This document shows positions 1 to 9,313 of a stretch of 64,000 nt of DNA, one piece after another (within the stretch, counting starts at the first letter, position 1; each line of letters begins with the position of its first letter). Below the pieces are notes generated by a model, which worked only from the letters and a program-made list of their open reading frames with translations, searched no databases and was not told the origin of the DNA. Both the position numbers and the translations under genes were made by a program. Source of the DNA: Ustilago trichophora (Eukaryota; Basidiomycota; Ustilaginomycetes; Ustilaginales; Ustilaginaceae); assembly GCA_900323505.1 (NCBI GenBank), contig OOIN01000010.1, positions 186,001-250,000 on the forward strand, given 5' to 3'.

Positions 1-638
1 TAGATCGTGCCTTTCGTATCCCTCGCAAACCCTGGGATTATAACCCCCACTCCCATTCCCATTCCCATTCCCATTCCCATTCAGAATCCCAACCTTCTTC
101 CTCCCCACCTCGCTTGACAAAACTGAAAACCCCTCCAACCCATCAACTCTCAATTCTTCAATCTCAAATAACCCTCGCCCTGGACTACAAAAGAAACATC
201 TCCCTACACAGCGTACAAGCAGCAGGTCTAACCACATCCCTACTCTCAAACCTAAAAAACACATCAATCTCCTCCTACGGCGCAATTCGAATCGCTTTAC
301 ACTCTTGCACTTTGGATAACAACGTCATCAAATCCATATTGAAACTTCATAAAAATATCTACATTGGATTCTCTTCAAGCATAAACGCTAAACAAATCTC
401 AGACAAATCTTGCTTGACTCATCCAAATATCCATCAAGTTTTGCTAGAATCAGATCATCATACTGTAAAAGACATGCAAGCTTGTCTACTAACAGCCAAC
501 AATTACTTTGCAGATTTGCATGGATTGGAGGTCCAAGATGCCGCAAAGCAGTTGAGAAGGAATTGGGAGTCGTTTTATGGGGTGATGCTTGGTAAAGGTT
601 CACAAAGTTCAGACGAGGAAGAGCAAGATGGGGTTTGA
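1..638 (+). CDS. TatD/Scn1-like metal-dependent deoxyribonuclease, 3' part
   Basis: The reading frame is open from base 3 to the TGA at 636-638, so the window holds only the C-terminal ~211 residues. The first visible residues, DRAFRIPR, match the stretch after the conserved 'EIGLD' of the Scn1 (Cut9-interacting) branch of TatD hydrolases, and the late LLESDHH corresponds to the family's final metal-binding 'ETD' segment. TatD proteins are TIM-barrel, divalent-metal DNases/phosphoesterases. A CCCATT hexamer repeat (about 49-82) codes for a Ser-His run inserted just after the first motif; this is a lineage-specific loop expansion. The gene converges on the next one with only 47 bp between stop codons. 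The family call is good; which TatD paralogue it is remains uncertain. Confidence 0.72.
   Translation, partial: DRAFRIPRKPWDYNPHSHSHSHSHSHSESQPSSSPPRLTKLKTPPTHQLSILQSQITLALDYKRNISLHSVQAAGLTTSLLSNLKNTSISSYGAIRIALHSCTLDNNVIKSILKLHKNIYIGFSSSINAKQISDKSCLTHPNIHQVLLESDHHTVKDMQACLLTANNYFADLHGLEVQDAAKQLRRNWESFYGVMLGKGSQSSDEEEQDGV
49..82. repeat. CCCATT hexanucleotide microsatellite (in frame)
   Basis: About six copies of CCCATT sit inside the TatD-like frame. Because the unit is six bases, copy number changes only lengthen or shorten the Ser-His run and keep the frame. Confidence 0.85.
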
Positions 639-685
639 AAGTGTCGATAGGCCTGGCAGAGACAAGTATACAACAATTCAGCAGA

Positions 686-2548
686 TCAAAACAGCACAAC
701 GCTTACCATGGATCCTTCCTTTCCGACTTCCAACACCATCCCTTGACGACCAACCAATCTGGTGCTTAGATCTACAATGACTTCGCTGGAAGGATTGTGT
801 TCTCTCTCTGGGCTGCTATCGGTGCCGTCTCCTCTACTTGGTTGTTTGCGGCCCAACGTGCCACTGTTCTTTCCAGCACTGAGTGCAGAAATGACACCTC
901 CACTTCCTCTGAACTCGGCACAGGTGGCTCGATCGAGCTCCATCCCACGATCGTCCTCTCCCGCATTCAGGGTGCTGTCAAAGTGATCTTCGAACGAAAA
1001 GGCCTTCGTTGCGGGTTTCTCGTTCTTGGCCTTGTTTGAAGGAGCTTTGTTAGCATTTGCAGTCGTACCATCTGTCGAAGCGGGAGTGACGACGCGCCAA
1101 GGACACCTATTATAGCGCTGAAACAATGCATCACCAGGGACGTTGGTATGACATATAACCTTTTCAAGCCGCGCCTGCCCCGTCGCAGCAGCACCATACA
1201 CCTCGGCAATCGAAGGCATGCGCGATGTCTCCTTCGAAAAAAGCAAGTCGATCCCGAGATCAAAGTAGTTGTAGAAGAATGCAGAATCGTCATGATCATT
1301 TGAACCAGAGTGCGAGTCTTCTGTGGAACTGCTTTGCTCCGAGACGCGATCTCGTGTACCTCGGCCGCCGTGACCAGATGCAGCGCCGTGGATGCGCATC
1401 CTGTCGTCCTCTTTGTAAAAGATCCGCTGCGGTTGACCTAGGTCACAGAGCGCATCTTGAGGTGTGGTGAGTCCGAGGATCAGATCGACGACATGAGGTG
1501 TATGGCCGCCGACGGGGGAAGCAGTGTTTGTGGTGCGATCCGGCATGGGCGATGAGGTTCTCGAGATGCCGCTCTTGGCAAAGTGCAAAGCTACACCAGA
1601 TCCGGGTGTGATATTGGCTTCGAGGAGGGCAGGGCATCGGATGTGGATTGCGTCGGTATCTAGTGCTGCTCGGTCTCGTTCGTTGTTGAGCTGCTGATAG
1701 TCGCCAACTGCTGCTGTGGGAGAGAGAGTGCCTTTGGATGATCGACCCATTGATCTTGCTGCCTCAACGATAGACGGCCCAGCGGAAGGAGATGCTAGAA
1801 CGTCATCCGGATTGTTCGGATCGGTTCCAGAAAAGATGTGAATGGTAGATACGGGCTGAAACTTGTCGATATCCGCATCCTTTGCTGCGCTGGATTTGAG
1901 TGCGAAGCAAAATGCAAGACCAGGGTAGGTGAGAACGAACTCGTTGCGATCACTGAGCGTACGGTTGGTTTTACTGCCATTACCATATGCAGAAGCGACA
2001 AGGCTGTAAGAGGTTATGGTCGAGGACTCTGGATGTCCTGGATAGGTTGGACCTAGGATCTGATGCAGTGTGGAGCGATTGAGAGCTACGGGAGGTGACC
2101 TAGCCGATCCGTTGGAGTAGATGAGCTTGGCGTTGTAGATAAGGTCGACGGGACGGTGACTTGGTTCTGAAGATGGTGCAGATGATGATGTTGGGGACGG
2201 AGTCCGAGGTGTGCCAGTTGAGGAAATGTCGAGGTTTTCGAGTGTGATCATGACAAGGCGCTGAGTAGTAGCGTTGAAGATGAGGTGAAGATTGGGCTGA
2301 ATGACTACGAGAATGGGTGAGAGTGTAGGTGCTGTTTCATCATAGGTAATATTGATCTGAGGAAATAGGGACTGGTGTGATCGAAGGTAGTTGAGAATAT
2401 GCCAAAGAGAGTGACCGAGCTTGAAAGGGCCGAGAGCATAGGATGGACGTAGCACGAGATCGAGTCGAGGGCCACCAAAGGAAGAGGAGCGATGTCGGGC
2501 GTCGCCAAGACCCGAAGAGGGAGACGAAGCATAAATAGGACTGGACAT
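686..2548 (-). CDS. PHAF1: PHAF1-type (UPF0183/C16orf70) protein
   Basis: A 620-residue protein of the UPF0183 family (human C16orf70/PHAF1/MYTHO, which pairs with BCAS3 on autophagic membranes). The N-terminal block RLDLVLRPSYALGPFKLG followed by SLWHILNYL is the family hallmark. The C-terminal core VDLILGLTTPQDAL, RIFYKEDDRMRIHG, FFYNYFDLGIDLLF and VICHTNVPGD is collinear with animal members. The usual length is about 420 residues; the excess lies in Ser/Pro-rich linkers and an acidic, Lys-rich C-terminal segment. The start is the ATG at 2546-2548: the frame stays open upstream to 2659, but the first codon there is GTG. It is uninterrupted, and divergent from APC11 by 597 bp. The function in fungi is inferred from the family. 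Confidence 0.85.
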   Translation of the reverse strand: MSSPIYASSPSSGLGDARHRSSSFGGPRLDLVLRPSYALGPFKLGHSLWHILNYLRSHQSLFPQINITYDETAPTLSPILVVIQPNLHLIFNATTQRLVMITLENLDISSTGTPRTPSPTSSSAPSSEPSHRPVDLIYNAKLIYSNGSARSPPVALNRSTLHQILGPTYPGHPESSTITSYSLVASAYGNGSKTNRTLSDRNEFVLTYPGLAFCFALKSSAAKDADIDKFQPVSTIHIFSGTDPNNPDDVLASPSAGPSIVEAARSMGRSSKGTLSPTAAVGDYQQLNNERDRAALDTDAIHIRCPALLEANITPGSGVALHFAKSGISRTSSPMPDRTTNTASPVGGHTPHVVDLILGLTTPQDALCDLGQPQRIFYKEDDRMRIHGAASGHGGRGTRDRVSEQSSSTEDSHSGSNDHDDSAFFYNYFDLGIDLLFSKETSRMPSIAEVYGAAATGQARLEKVICHTNVPGDALFQRYNRCPWRVVTPASTDGTTANANKAPSNKAKNEKPATKAFSFEDHFDSTLNAGEDDRGMELDRATCAEFRGSGGVISALSAGKNSGTLGRKQPSRGDGTDSSPEREHNPSSEVIVDLSTRLVGRQGMVLEVGKEGSMVSVVLF

Positions 2549-3145
2549 TGAAAGGGTCTGAGACGAAGAGCAGAGAGGATGCGGTGGCTGTGCTGAAGTC
2601 GACCTGGAGAGTAGCAAGTGAAGAGAGCAGTGTCGGGTCTGCGGCTGATAGGCATCCACGAGGGCGTGGGGCCGAAGTCAGTTTTGCACCTGAAGAGGTG
2701 ACGGTGTAAAGCTGAAGTGTTTGTTCGAGTGAGTATATTGTAGAAGTGATGTAGCAAAGATGGATGGAATGAGGAAGGCAAGATTCAGCGAGTCACACAA
2801 GGATTGGTGCTATTGTACAGTACAGTAGAGTGCTCTATCGAGGCAGAGAGGATGGTCAGAGCGCACGCCAGCTGCAGCACCAATTCAGGGTCCACATTGC
2901 AATCGGCCAACGCCCACTCGCCGATTGAGCCGGTGCTGAAAGGGCTGTACTGTAACTTGTGGATGTGGAGCAGAGCAACGAGACGCGTCTCGTGCGTCTG
3001 AGCCTTGCTTTATTTTGGTTTCTTTAAGACATCTCGCAACCAACATGCCTTCATTCATCTCGATCTCACTCACATAGTACAACACAATCCGAACGACACA
3101 CAGCTCCAAGCTGCTGACGACGTACACATCTTCGATGCTAACAAT
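2549..3145. other. Intergenic, divergent PHAF1 / APC11 promoter region
   Basis: 597 bp between two start codons pointing outward. It contains a short pentamer array (TTGTACAGTACAGTAG, 2813-2828). No gene was recognised. Confidence 0.6.
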
Positions 3146-3808
3146 ATGAAAGTCAAGGTCAAATCGTGGAATGCGGTAGCATATTGGCGTAAGTAATGCA
3201 CACACACACACACACACTCTCTCTCTCTCTCTCGTGTGTCTCAAAACTATGTCAACGTGATGGTACTAACTTCCAAGCTCTCCACTCTCATTTCTGCTGT
3301 GGATGCTAGTGTGGGACGTCAAGGACCCAGACGACATCTGTGGTATCTGTCAGAGCAATTTCGACGGATGCTGCGCAAGCTGTAAAGAACCTGGTGATAG
3401 CTGTCCCCTCTGTAAGTGTGATTGCACCAACGACAATTCATGGTCGATTCCAACTATTCACAAACGATTTCACCCAGGAAAAGGTGTACTGACAAGGTGC
3501 TCATGGTCTGGCTGATCGGATGACGCTACCAGTATTCGGCAAGTGCAGCCACGAGTTTCACCTTCACTGCATCATGAAGTGGCTGTCGGATAACGACGGC
3601 TGTCCTTCGTGTCGCCGTCCATGGGGTGAGTTGGAGACGCTACAACTTTATCTTGCGCACCGATAAGTGCTGATGGATACTGATTCTCAACATCTTTGCT
3701 CATTGGCTCCACAAACCTAATCTCCACACCGTCGTATCTACAGAGGAAGTCGAGGGAACCACTATCGGCTCTGTTGTCGCTACACGAGCTGCTGCAGAGG
3801 CGTCCTAG
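3146..3808 (+). CDS. APC11: Anaphase-promoting complex RING-H2 subunit Apc11 (4 exons)
   Basis: Assembled exons: 3146-3188, 3310-3411, 3533-3625, 3744-3808. All three introns are GT-AG and phase 1, and together they give 100 residues (family about 84-165). The protein starts [14 protein letters not shown], then has [36 protein letters not shown] and CPSCRRPW, a complete RING-H2 zinc-binding set. Apc11 is the catalytic E3 core that, with Apc2, recruits the E2 enzyme and ubiquitinates securin and cyclins. Intron 1 (3189-3309) carries a CA/CT dinucleotide repeat. No exon alone looks like a gene, so it is easy to miss. Confidence is very high because every splice junction restores the family sequence. 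Confidence 0.95.
3199..3233. repeat. (CA)n(CT)n microsatellite in APC11 intron 1
   Basis: A compound dinucleotide run just after the GTAAGT donor. It is non-coding. Confidence 0.9.
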
Positions 3809-5278
3809 TACACGAACTCCTATTAAAACACGCAGTCCCTTAAGAACCTGACCTCTGAGGCTCTCACACCCCGACTCGCAACACTATACCCAAGCTCTGG
3901 CAGATTCGTCTACACCGGACCCCACCAATTGTACCATAGACCGGAACCATAAACCACATTTTCATTCAGATGCCACACTCTGAAGCTAGACTTGACCATC
4001 ACTGTACAGATGCGGAGAAGTATCTTTGAGAAAGTCTTGCTTTTCAAAAGAGGCGCTCATTTGAAAATATTTTTCGAGGTAATCGGTGTTAGGCCGGCGA
4101 TGCAGACACCCCCCGCTGTTTGCTCCAGGTTCTATTTTGAGCATGTCAACCATTTCCAAAGGGTTCGATGCTCGGCTATGTGGCTGGCTACTGTACCCTC
4201 CCAACATGGCGAGGTGATGAGTGTGGCATTTCCGACACAGCGGATGCTTCACCTAAACTGGACTTGCATACTTTGTGCGTAGAGTCTGGATCTGCGACTC
4301 TGCACGCTACAACGACGTTAAACTTTCAGTAAGCGTTGCATGCTGATGTGTCAACGTGGCAAAAAGCTGTACAGTACTGTATGTTACTGCTGAAGACTTT
4401 GCGAGGTAGAGACGGGATCGTACCACAAAAGGCCAAGTTGTGAGTGAGTCAGCGCGACAAAGACCGAAGAATGCTTCGAGAAAGATAGAAGTGCGGATAT
4501 ACAGTATATGTGTGGTGAGGAAAAATGACGTCGTTGACAGTCACCCCCGCACGTCGAAAAGGGAAGGGTCGGCCAAAGCTCGCTTAAAATCGCGCTGCTG
4601 CTGTTCAACGTGCTCATGTGGTGTTGAATCATTCCTATTCTTTCTTCCTTTGGGGGCAATACAGTAACTTGTACCTCCACTTTCATTGCTCTTGCTTCCT
4701 CCGTACAGCTACGTAGAGTAGATAATGCTGGAGAGTCTCGAGAGCAAAGTTCGATGGGGTCTCCAACAGGGTGCGATGGAGCGGACTTGGCATTCTCAGT
4801 CAGTCACTCAGCCACTCAAATAGACAATGGTCGGTTGTGCTGCTCTGTGACGCAGACGGCGGTGGAAAAAGTGTGAGTGAGCCCCGCTGCGCCCGCCTCC
4901 TCACACTCTCAAAGCTTGGTGACGAAATCACAAGCTCGATGATGCTCTTTCAGCTCTCTCAAGTTGCCCGTTCACACAGACACAGATACAGACACACAGA
5001 CTCCAACAAGACATTCCGCAGTCATCCTAGTCTCAGACACTAGATGGCCCGTCCACAATCCACAGTCCACAGTCCATAGTCCATAGTCCATAGTCCAAGT
5101 TTCAGATCATCATCCACTTGAGCTTCATATTGTACCGTCGTTCTTCCTTTTGCTCCTTCTTCTTCCACCACCACCACCACCACCACCACCATCGATTGTA
5201 CCTCATATCGTTCAACGTATACCACCTTTACCACCTCGACACCAGTCTTCATCGCACGTCCCAACTAAACCTCACACC
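3809..5278. other. Intergenic, 1.47 kb
   Basis: No convincing gene on either strand; the open frames here are short and lack recognisable motifs. It holds a pentamer pair (CTGTACAGTACTGTA, about 4367-4382) and a heptamer repeat of AGTCCAT/C near 5055-5098. The last part is the promoter and leader of the Ish1-repeat gene. Confidence 0.6.
5052..5098. repeat. AGTCCAY heptamer tandem repeat
   Basis: About six copies of a 7-bp unit (AGTCCAC/AGTCCAT) lie some 200 bp upstream of the Ish1-repeat start codon. Confidence 0.8.
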
Positions 5279-6913
5279 ATGGTCAAGGCCAGCTTCATCT
5301 CTGCCGGCTTGCTGGCTCTATGCATTGCCATTGCCACCGCTCCCCAGCCTGTTGCCGCTGATTGGCTCCAGGATTTCACCAAAGGTGGCAGCAATGCTTT
5401 CGACTCTGCTTTCTCCACCTGGTCCGAGTAAGTTTCATCTCCAAAGCCCATACATTTTTCCACTCTCTGTCTGGCTGCTGACCATCAAATCCCCCCTTTT
5501 TGTCGCTTTCAACACAGATCGGACCTCCGCACCTACCTCCTCGATCGAGGCATCATTGCCCCTTACACCACTGGCGAGAAACTCCGCCAGATGGCCAAAC
5601 AGGACTATGACAAGCTCCTCTCCTCGGCTTCTTCCGCAAACGGTGCCGCCAAGACCGCAGCCTCTTCGCAGCTCAGCTCGGCCTCGAGTGCCGCCTCTTC
5701 CATCTCGTCTGCTGTAAGCTCTTACGCCGCCCAAGCCAGCAAATCTGCTTCGAGCGTTGCGCTTACCGATCTCTACAACCCCTTGTCCAAATCTGCCGCT
5801 TCCGTCGGTTCACAGGCTTCCGTCTACGCCGCCTCGGCTTCCGCCTCTGCTACCAGCCTAACCAAGGATGCACACGCTTCCGCCTCGAGCCTCAGCAAGA
5901 ACGCTCCCGACGCCTCTGGTGTCTCCAAGAGCGCCAAGAGTGCAGCTACCCAGGCGAGCAAGTCTGGAAACTCGATCTACAACGCTGCCTCCAAGAGTGG
6001 TAGCTCCGCCTATGCCCAAGCCTCCCACGCCGTCACCAAGGCCATCGATGATAGCACCGACTATGTCTACTCTAGCTGGAACGACAACGACCTTCGTTCT
6101 TTCCTCGAGTCTCACGGTATCATTAAGACCAAGACTCAAGCCACTCGCGATGAACTTCTCGGCAAGATGCGCAGCGCCTACACCACCACCCTCAACGCCC
6201 CTTACGAAGCTTACTCGAACAGCTACCTTCACAACTGGCTCGTTGATCACGGAATCATCAAGTCACCCGCCGAAAAGACGCGCGATGAGTACCTTGCCCT
6301 TGCCAAGGACTACTACACCACTGGCACCGAAAACGTCTACGACACTTGGAAGGATTCGGACCTGCGCAGCTGGTTGATCAAGAACAATATTATCAAGTCG
6401 GACTTCCAGGCTAAACGCGATGAGTATCTTGATTTGGTTCGAAAGAACTACAACTCGGCCGAAGACGAGCTTTGGTCGAGCTGGACCGACAGCGACCTGC
6501 GCAACTGGTTGATTCAGAACGGTTACATGAAATCGGACGCCCAGGCTAAGAGGGATGAGTTGCTCAAGCTCGCCCACAAGCACGGCAACGAGATTAACAA
6601 GGAGGCCAAGGAGTACATTTCGTGGAGCGACGCCAGGCTCCGCGAATATCTCAGGAGCAGCGGTATGCCTTTGGAGAGCATTCCCAAGAAGAGAGACCAG
6701 CTGTTGCGTGAGATGAGGGCTAGGTACACCGGCCACAGAGGCATTTTCAGTTACATTAAGGATGGCGTTCGTCAAGCTTACTTTGGCGTTCAGGACATTC
6801 TTGGTAAGGGTGAGCAGGGCGCAGCTCATGCCAGTATCAGCGCTTCCAGTGCTGCCAGTGCTGCCAGCGCTTCTGCTGCTAGTGCCACTGCTAGGGCTAA
6901 GGACGAATTCTGA
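5279..6913 (+). CDS. Secreted/ER protein with multiple Ish1 repeats (Msc1-like)
   Basis: Two exons, 5279-5427 and 5518-6913, joined by a GTAAGT/CACAG intron, give 514 residues. A signal peptide (about 1-27) is followed by a first Ish1 repeat split by the intron (WSESDLRTYLLDRGII). An Ala/Ser-rich low-complexity stretch (about 85-230) comes next, then five more Ish1 repeats (about 232-475), each of the form W-[ND]-D-DLR-x-[WF]-L-x-x-x-G/N-I-I-K then KRDE. The repeats match PF10281, named after S. pombe Ish1 (nuclear envelope, stress) and found in yeast Msc1. The tail ends KDEF, resembling an ER-retrieval signal. Location in the ER lumen or nuclear envelope is inferred; the molecular role is unknown. 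Confidence 0.88.
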
Positions 6914-7692
6914 GTTTCAAGACCCTGTAGCAGATGTAGCTTTTCGAACTTCTTATCCTTTTTGTAGCAGCCTTGTTTCTCTCTCAAATGTATATCCAGC
7001 TTGGACCTCCTTGAACTGAATAAGGTGTCCGGCATGGCTGCAATTCATCCATGTAAAGAACGCCATTTCACGAATTCATGTTTCGAACAACAGGTAGAAC
7101 CATGTCCAAAGTGTCTCTGTGGGTTGATTGACTTTTCATACCTGAGCTTTATACCTTTGGAAGCGCGGAGATCTCTCGAGGTGCGAAATGTGACAAGTTC
7201 AGGCACCAACTAACCATTCGAGCAAAGCAACAGCACAGAGTTTGATTTAGACTTCACATCGTTCTTGTGTAAACCAACAAGTAGCAGTAGACACATGGGC
7301 TTGGAGTTGACAAGAAGCAGACTTTGTTGTGCAGAATAAGAATTTATGTAGATTCAGTACGGTGCAGTTGTTGTGCTTTGTTTGGGTTGATTTGGGTTGG
7401 CGGAGATAAAAAATAAAATAAAATAAAATGGAAAAATGAGCGGAAGTCGGGAGTTGTGTGCATTGACCAGGGATTTCTAGCTTTCTCCTTTTCGATATCT
7501 TCTTCTTCTTCTTCGTCATCAACTACAACATCAGATCTAAAATCAACTCAAGATTTGATTCTTTCTCAGTCTCACCTCTTTACCTTTTTTCGATCTTTAA
7601 CGATTTCCAATTCTATCGCAAGACTGAAGTTCGGGTTTGGTTTGCTTTCTTAGCACATACTCGCTCGAATCGCAAACCTTGAATTCACAAAT
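6914..7692. other. Intergenic, 779 bp
   Basis: The 3' flank of the Ish1-repeat gene and the promoter of GPI11. It is AT-rich, with an AAAAT-type run near 7409-7430. No gene seen. Confidence 0.6.
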
Positions 7693-8832
7693 ATGCCACC
7701 GAAACCGAGGCAAACCATCCGTGTTCCCCCTCCTTCTTCTTCATCTTCATCATCAACACAATCCTCCAATACCATCAAACCTGTTCAACCGAGTGGTAAA
7801 CTTGCAAACATTCGAAGAAAACGTTGGGTTCACGACAAACCGACTCTAAGTCTTCTTCTACTTTTGCATGCTTCTTGTCACGTTTTCGCATTTATCCTCC
7901 TCACCGAACCTTGTTTGAATCCCCACTATGTGAATTCTTTATGGTCCAAAACGCGCTATCTTTCGCTATTGACCACGGAGGGGTTGATTCCGGAGGAGGA
8001 ATGGAAGGAGAGGTTTTTAAAAGCGGGAATCAGGGGGTTATTTGGAGTAGGCGTGGTTCAAGCTTGGTTTGTGGCTCGATTGAATAGTTATGTTCAAAAA
8101 GGAGAGAGAGAACATGGGAGACTGGTTTCGGCATTGAAGATGCAACGCGAAAAAGGTCTCACGGTCGGAATCTCAAACCACCACCACCACCACCACTACG
8201 AAGGAGAAGAGAGGGAGATTCATATTCCACTCGTCTCAGCTTCACATGCAAGTCAAAGCAACAATCAAAAACAGTCGGAACAAGACGAATCAACTCTCCA
8301 AGTGGGATCTTTCATCAGACAATTGGAGAGCGTTAGTATGACTTTTTTAGGTTTACCTTTTATTTGGTTGACAATTTGCATACTATTGGTAATGTTTGGT
8401 GCACCGTTGTTGGGAAAGGATAACTTTTCTGCTACTGCGATTTTAGCTGCTCATCTTACTTTACTCATCGGTCTACCCATTATTCATATTCTTGGCCTTC
8501 CTGGTGACACTTCACCTTCCCCTTCCACTTCTCCTTCCCACGCCTCTTCTTCTTCTTCCCCACTCTCCACCATCACCACCACTACCACGAACATCAAAAA
8601 CGCAAACATCTACTATCAGACACTCTTTCAACTTAAACCAAATCCTACTTTCCTCTACCCACTCTTCTACCCTTTAATCTTTTCCCTTTTTGCAACCTTA
8701 CTCTCAACTTCTACCCTCATATTAGACTGGAACGTTGCTTGGCAAACTTACCCCTTCCCCCTCCTAGTCGCCCCCCTAATCGGTCTCATCCTGGGCAACC
8801 TTTACTCCTTGTTCATCTTACTCTTTGGCTAA
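7693..8832 (+). CDS. GPI11: GPI ethanolamine-phosphate transferase subunit Gpi11/PIG-F
   Basis: An uninterrupted 379-residue polytopic membrane protein. The diagnostic part is C-terminal: LFGAPLLGKDNFSATAIL, then STLILDWNVAWQTYPFPLL and LIGLILGNLYSLF, matching PIG-F/Gpi11, which stabilises the transferases (PIG-O/Gpi13, PIG-G/Gpi7) that add ethanolamine phosphate to the GPI core in the ER. Hydrophobic segments lie near residues 52-72, 210-235, 243-260 and in the last 70 residues. It is longer than typical (about 220) because of a basic Ser-rich N-terminus and two low-complexity loops, one with a His run (near 161-167). Base composition is more AT-rich than in neighbours. The weakly conserved N-terminal half is the reason for residual doubt. 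Confidence 0.82.
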   Translation: MPPKPRQTIRVPPPSSSSSSSTQSSNTIKPVQPSGKLANIRRKRWVHDKPTLSLLLLLHASCHVFAFILLTEPCLNPHYVNSLWSKTRYLSLLTTEGLIPEEEWKERFLKAGIRGLFGVGVVQAWFVARLNSYVQKGEREHGRLVSALKMQREKGLTVGISNHHHHHHYEGEEREIHIPLVSASHASQSNNQKQSEQDESTLQVGSFIRQLESVSMTFLGLPFIWLTICILLVMFGAPLLGKDNFSATAILAAHLTLLIGLPIIHILGLPGDTSPSPSTSPSHASSSSSPLSTITTTTTNIKNANIYYQTLFQLKPNPTFLYPLFYPLIFSLFATLLSTSTLILDWNVAWQTYPFPLLVAPLIGLILGNLYSLFILLFG

Positions 8833-9313
8833 ACTTAAACTCTGTTCTTTTCTTTTCTTTTTAGACTAACCACAAAACCCCGTGAATCCAATGCCAAGCT
8901 CGACACCACAATGCCTAAAGTGTGCTGTGTTAGCTTGCAAGGATGAATAGCGCTCGTGAGGAGACGAGTCGACCCAATAAAAACAAACAAAAACGCATCT
9001 CTCTCTCTCTTTGTGTGTGTGTATGTGTGTGTAACCTGGACAAAAAATCACACACACATGATCCAACACTACACGAACAAGAATCTACTCTAGACTCTAT
9101 ACAGTCCAAGAAACAATGCTATTCCCCCATCCCAAAGCGACATATATCACGATCTAAATTTAGGATACAAACAACGCTACAGGGTGTAGAAAACAGTCCA
9201 GGTAAAAGGGGATACGTTTTTTGAGCGTGTGTAACTACCGTGTGATGATAAAAAAAAAATATAAAAATAAAAAAAAAAATAAAAAAGGAAAGCTTTGCAT
9301 AGTGTATGGTTTA
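8833..9313. other. Intergenic, 481 bp, convergent 3' ends
   Basis: Space between convergent GPI11 and NHA1 stops. It contains a CT then GT/AT dinucleotide stretch (8999-9032) and an A-rich tract near 9249-9283 that could serve 3'-end formation. No gene seen. Confidence 0.55.

Noticed and set aside
4150..4180. GGTTCGATGC resembling a tRNA B box
   Set aside because: No matching A box or cloverleaf around it; no tRNA gene could be supported anywhere in the window.
3986..4252. 88-codon minus-strand frame with Cys/His residues
   Set aside because: CRKCHTHH looks zinc-finger-like, but there is no second pair with correct spacing and no coding context.
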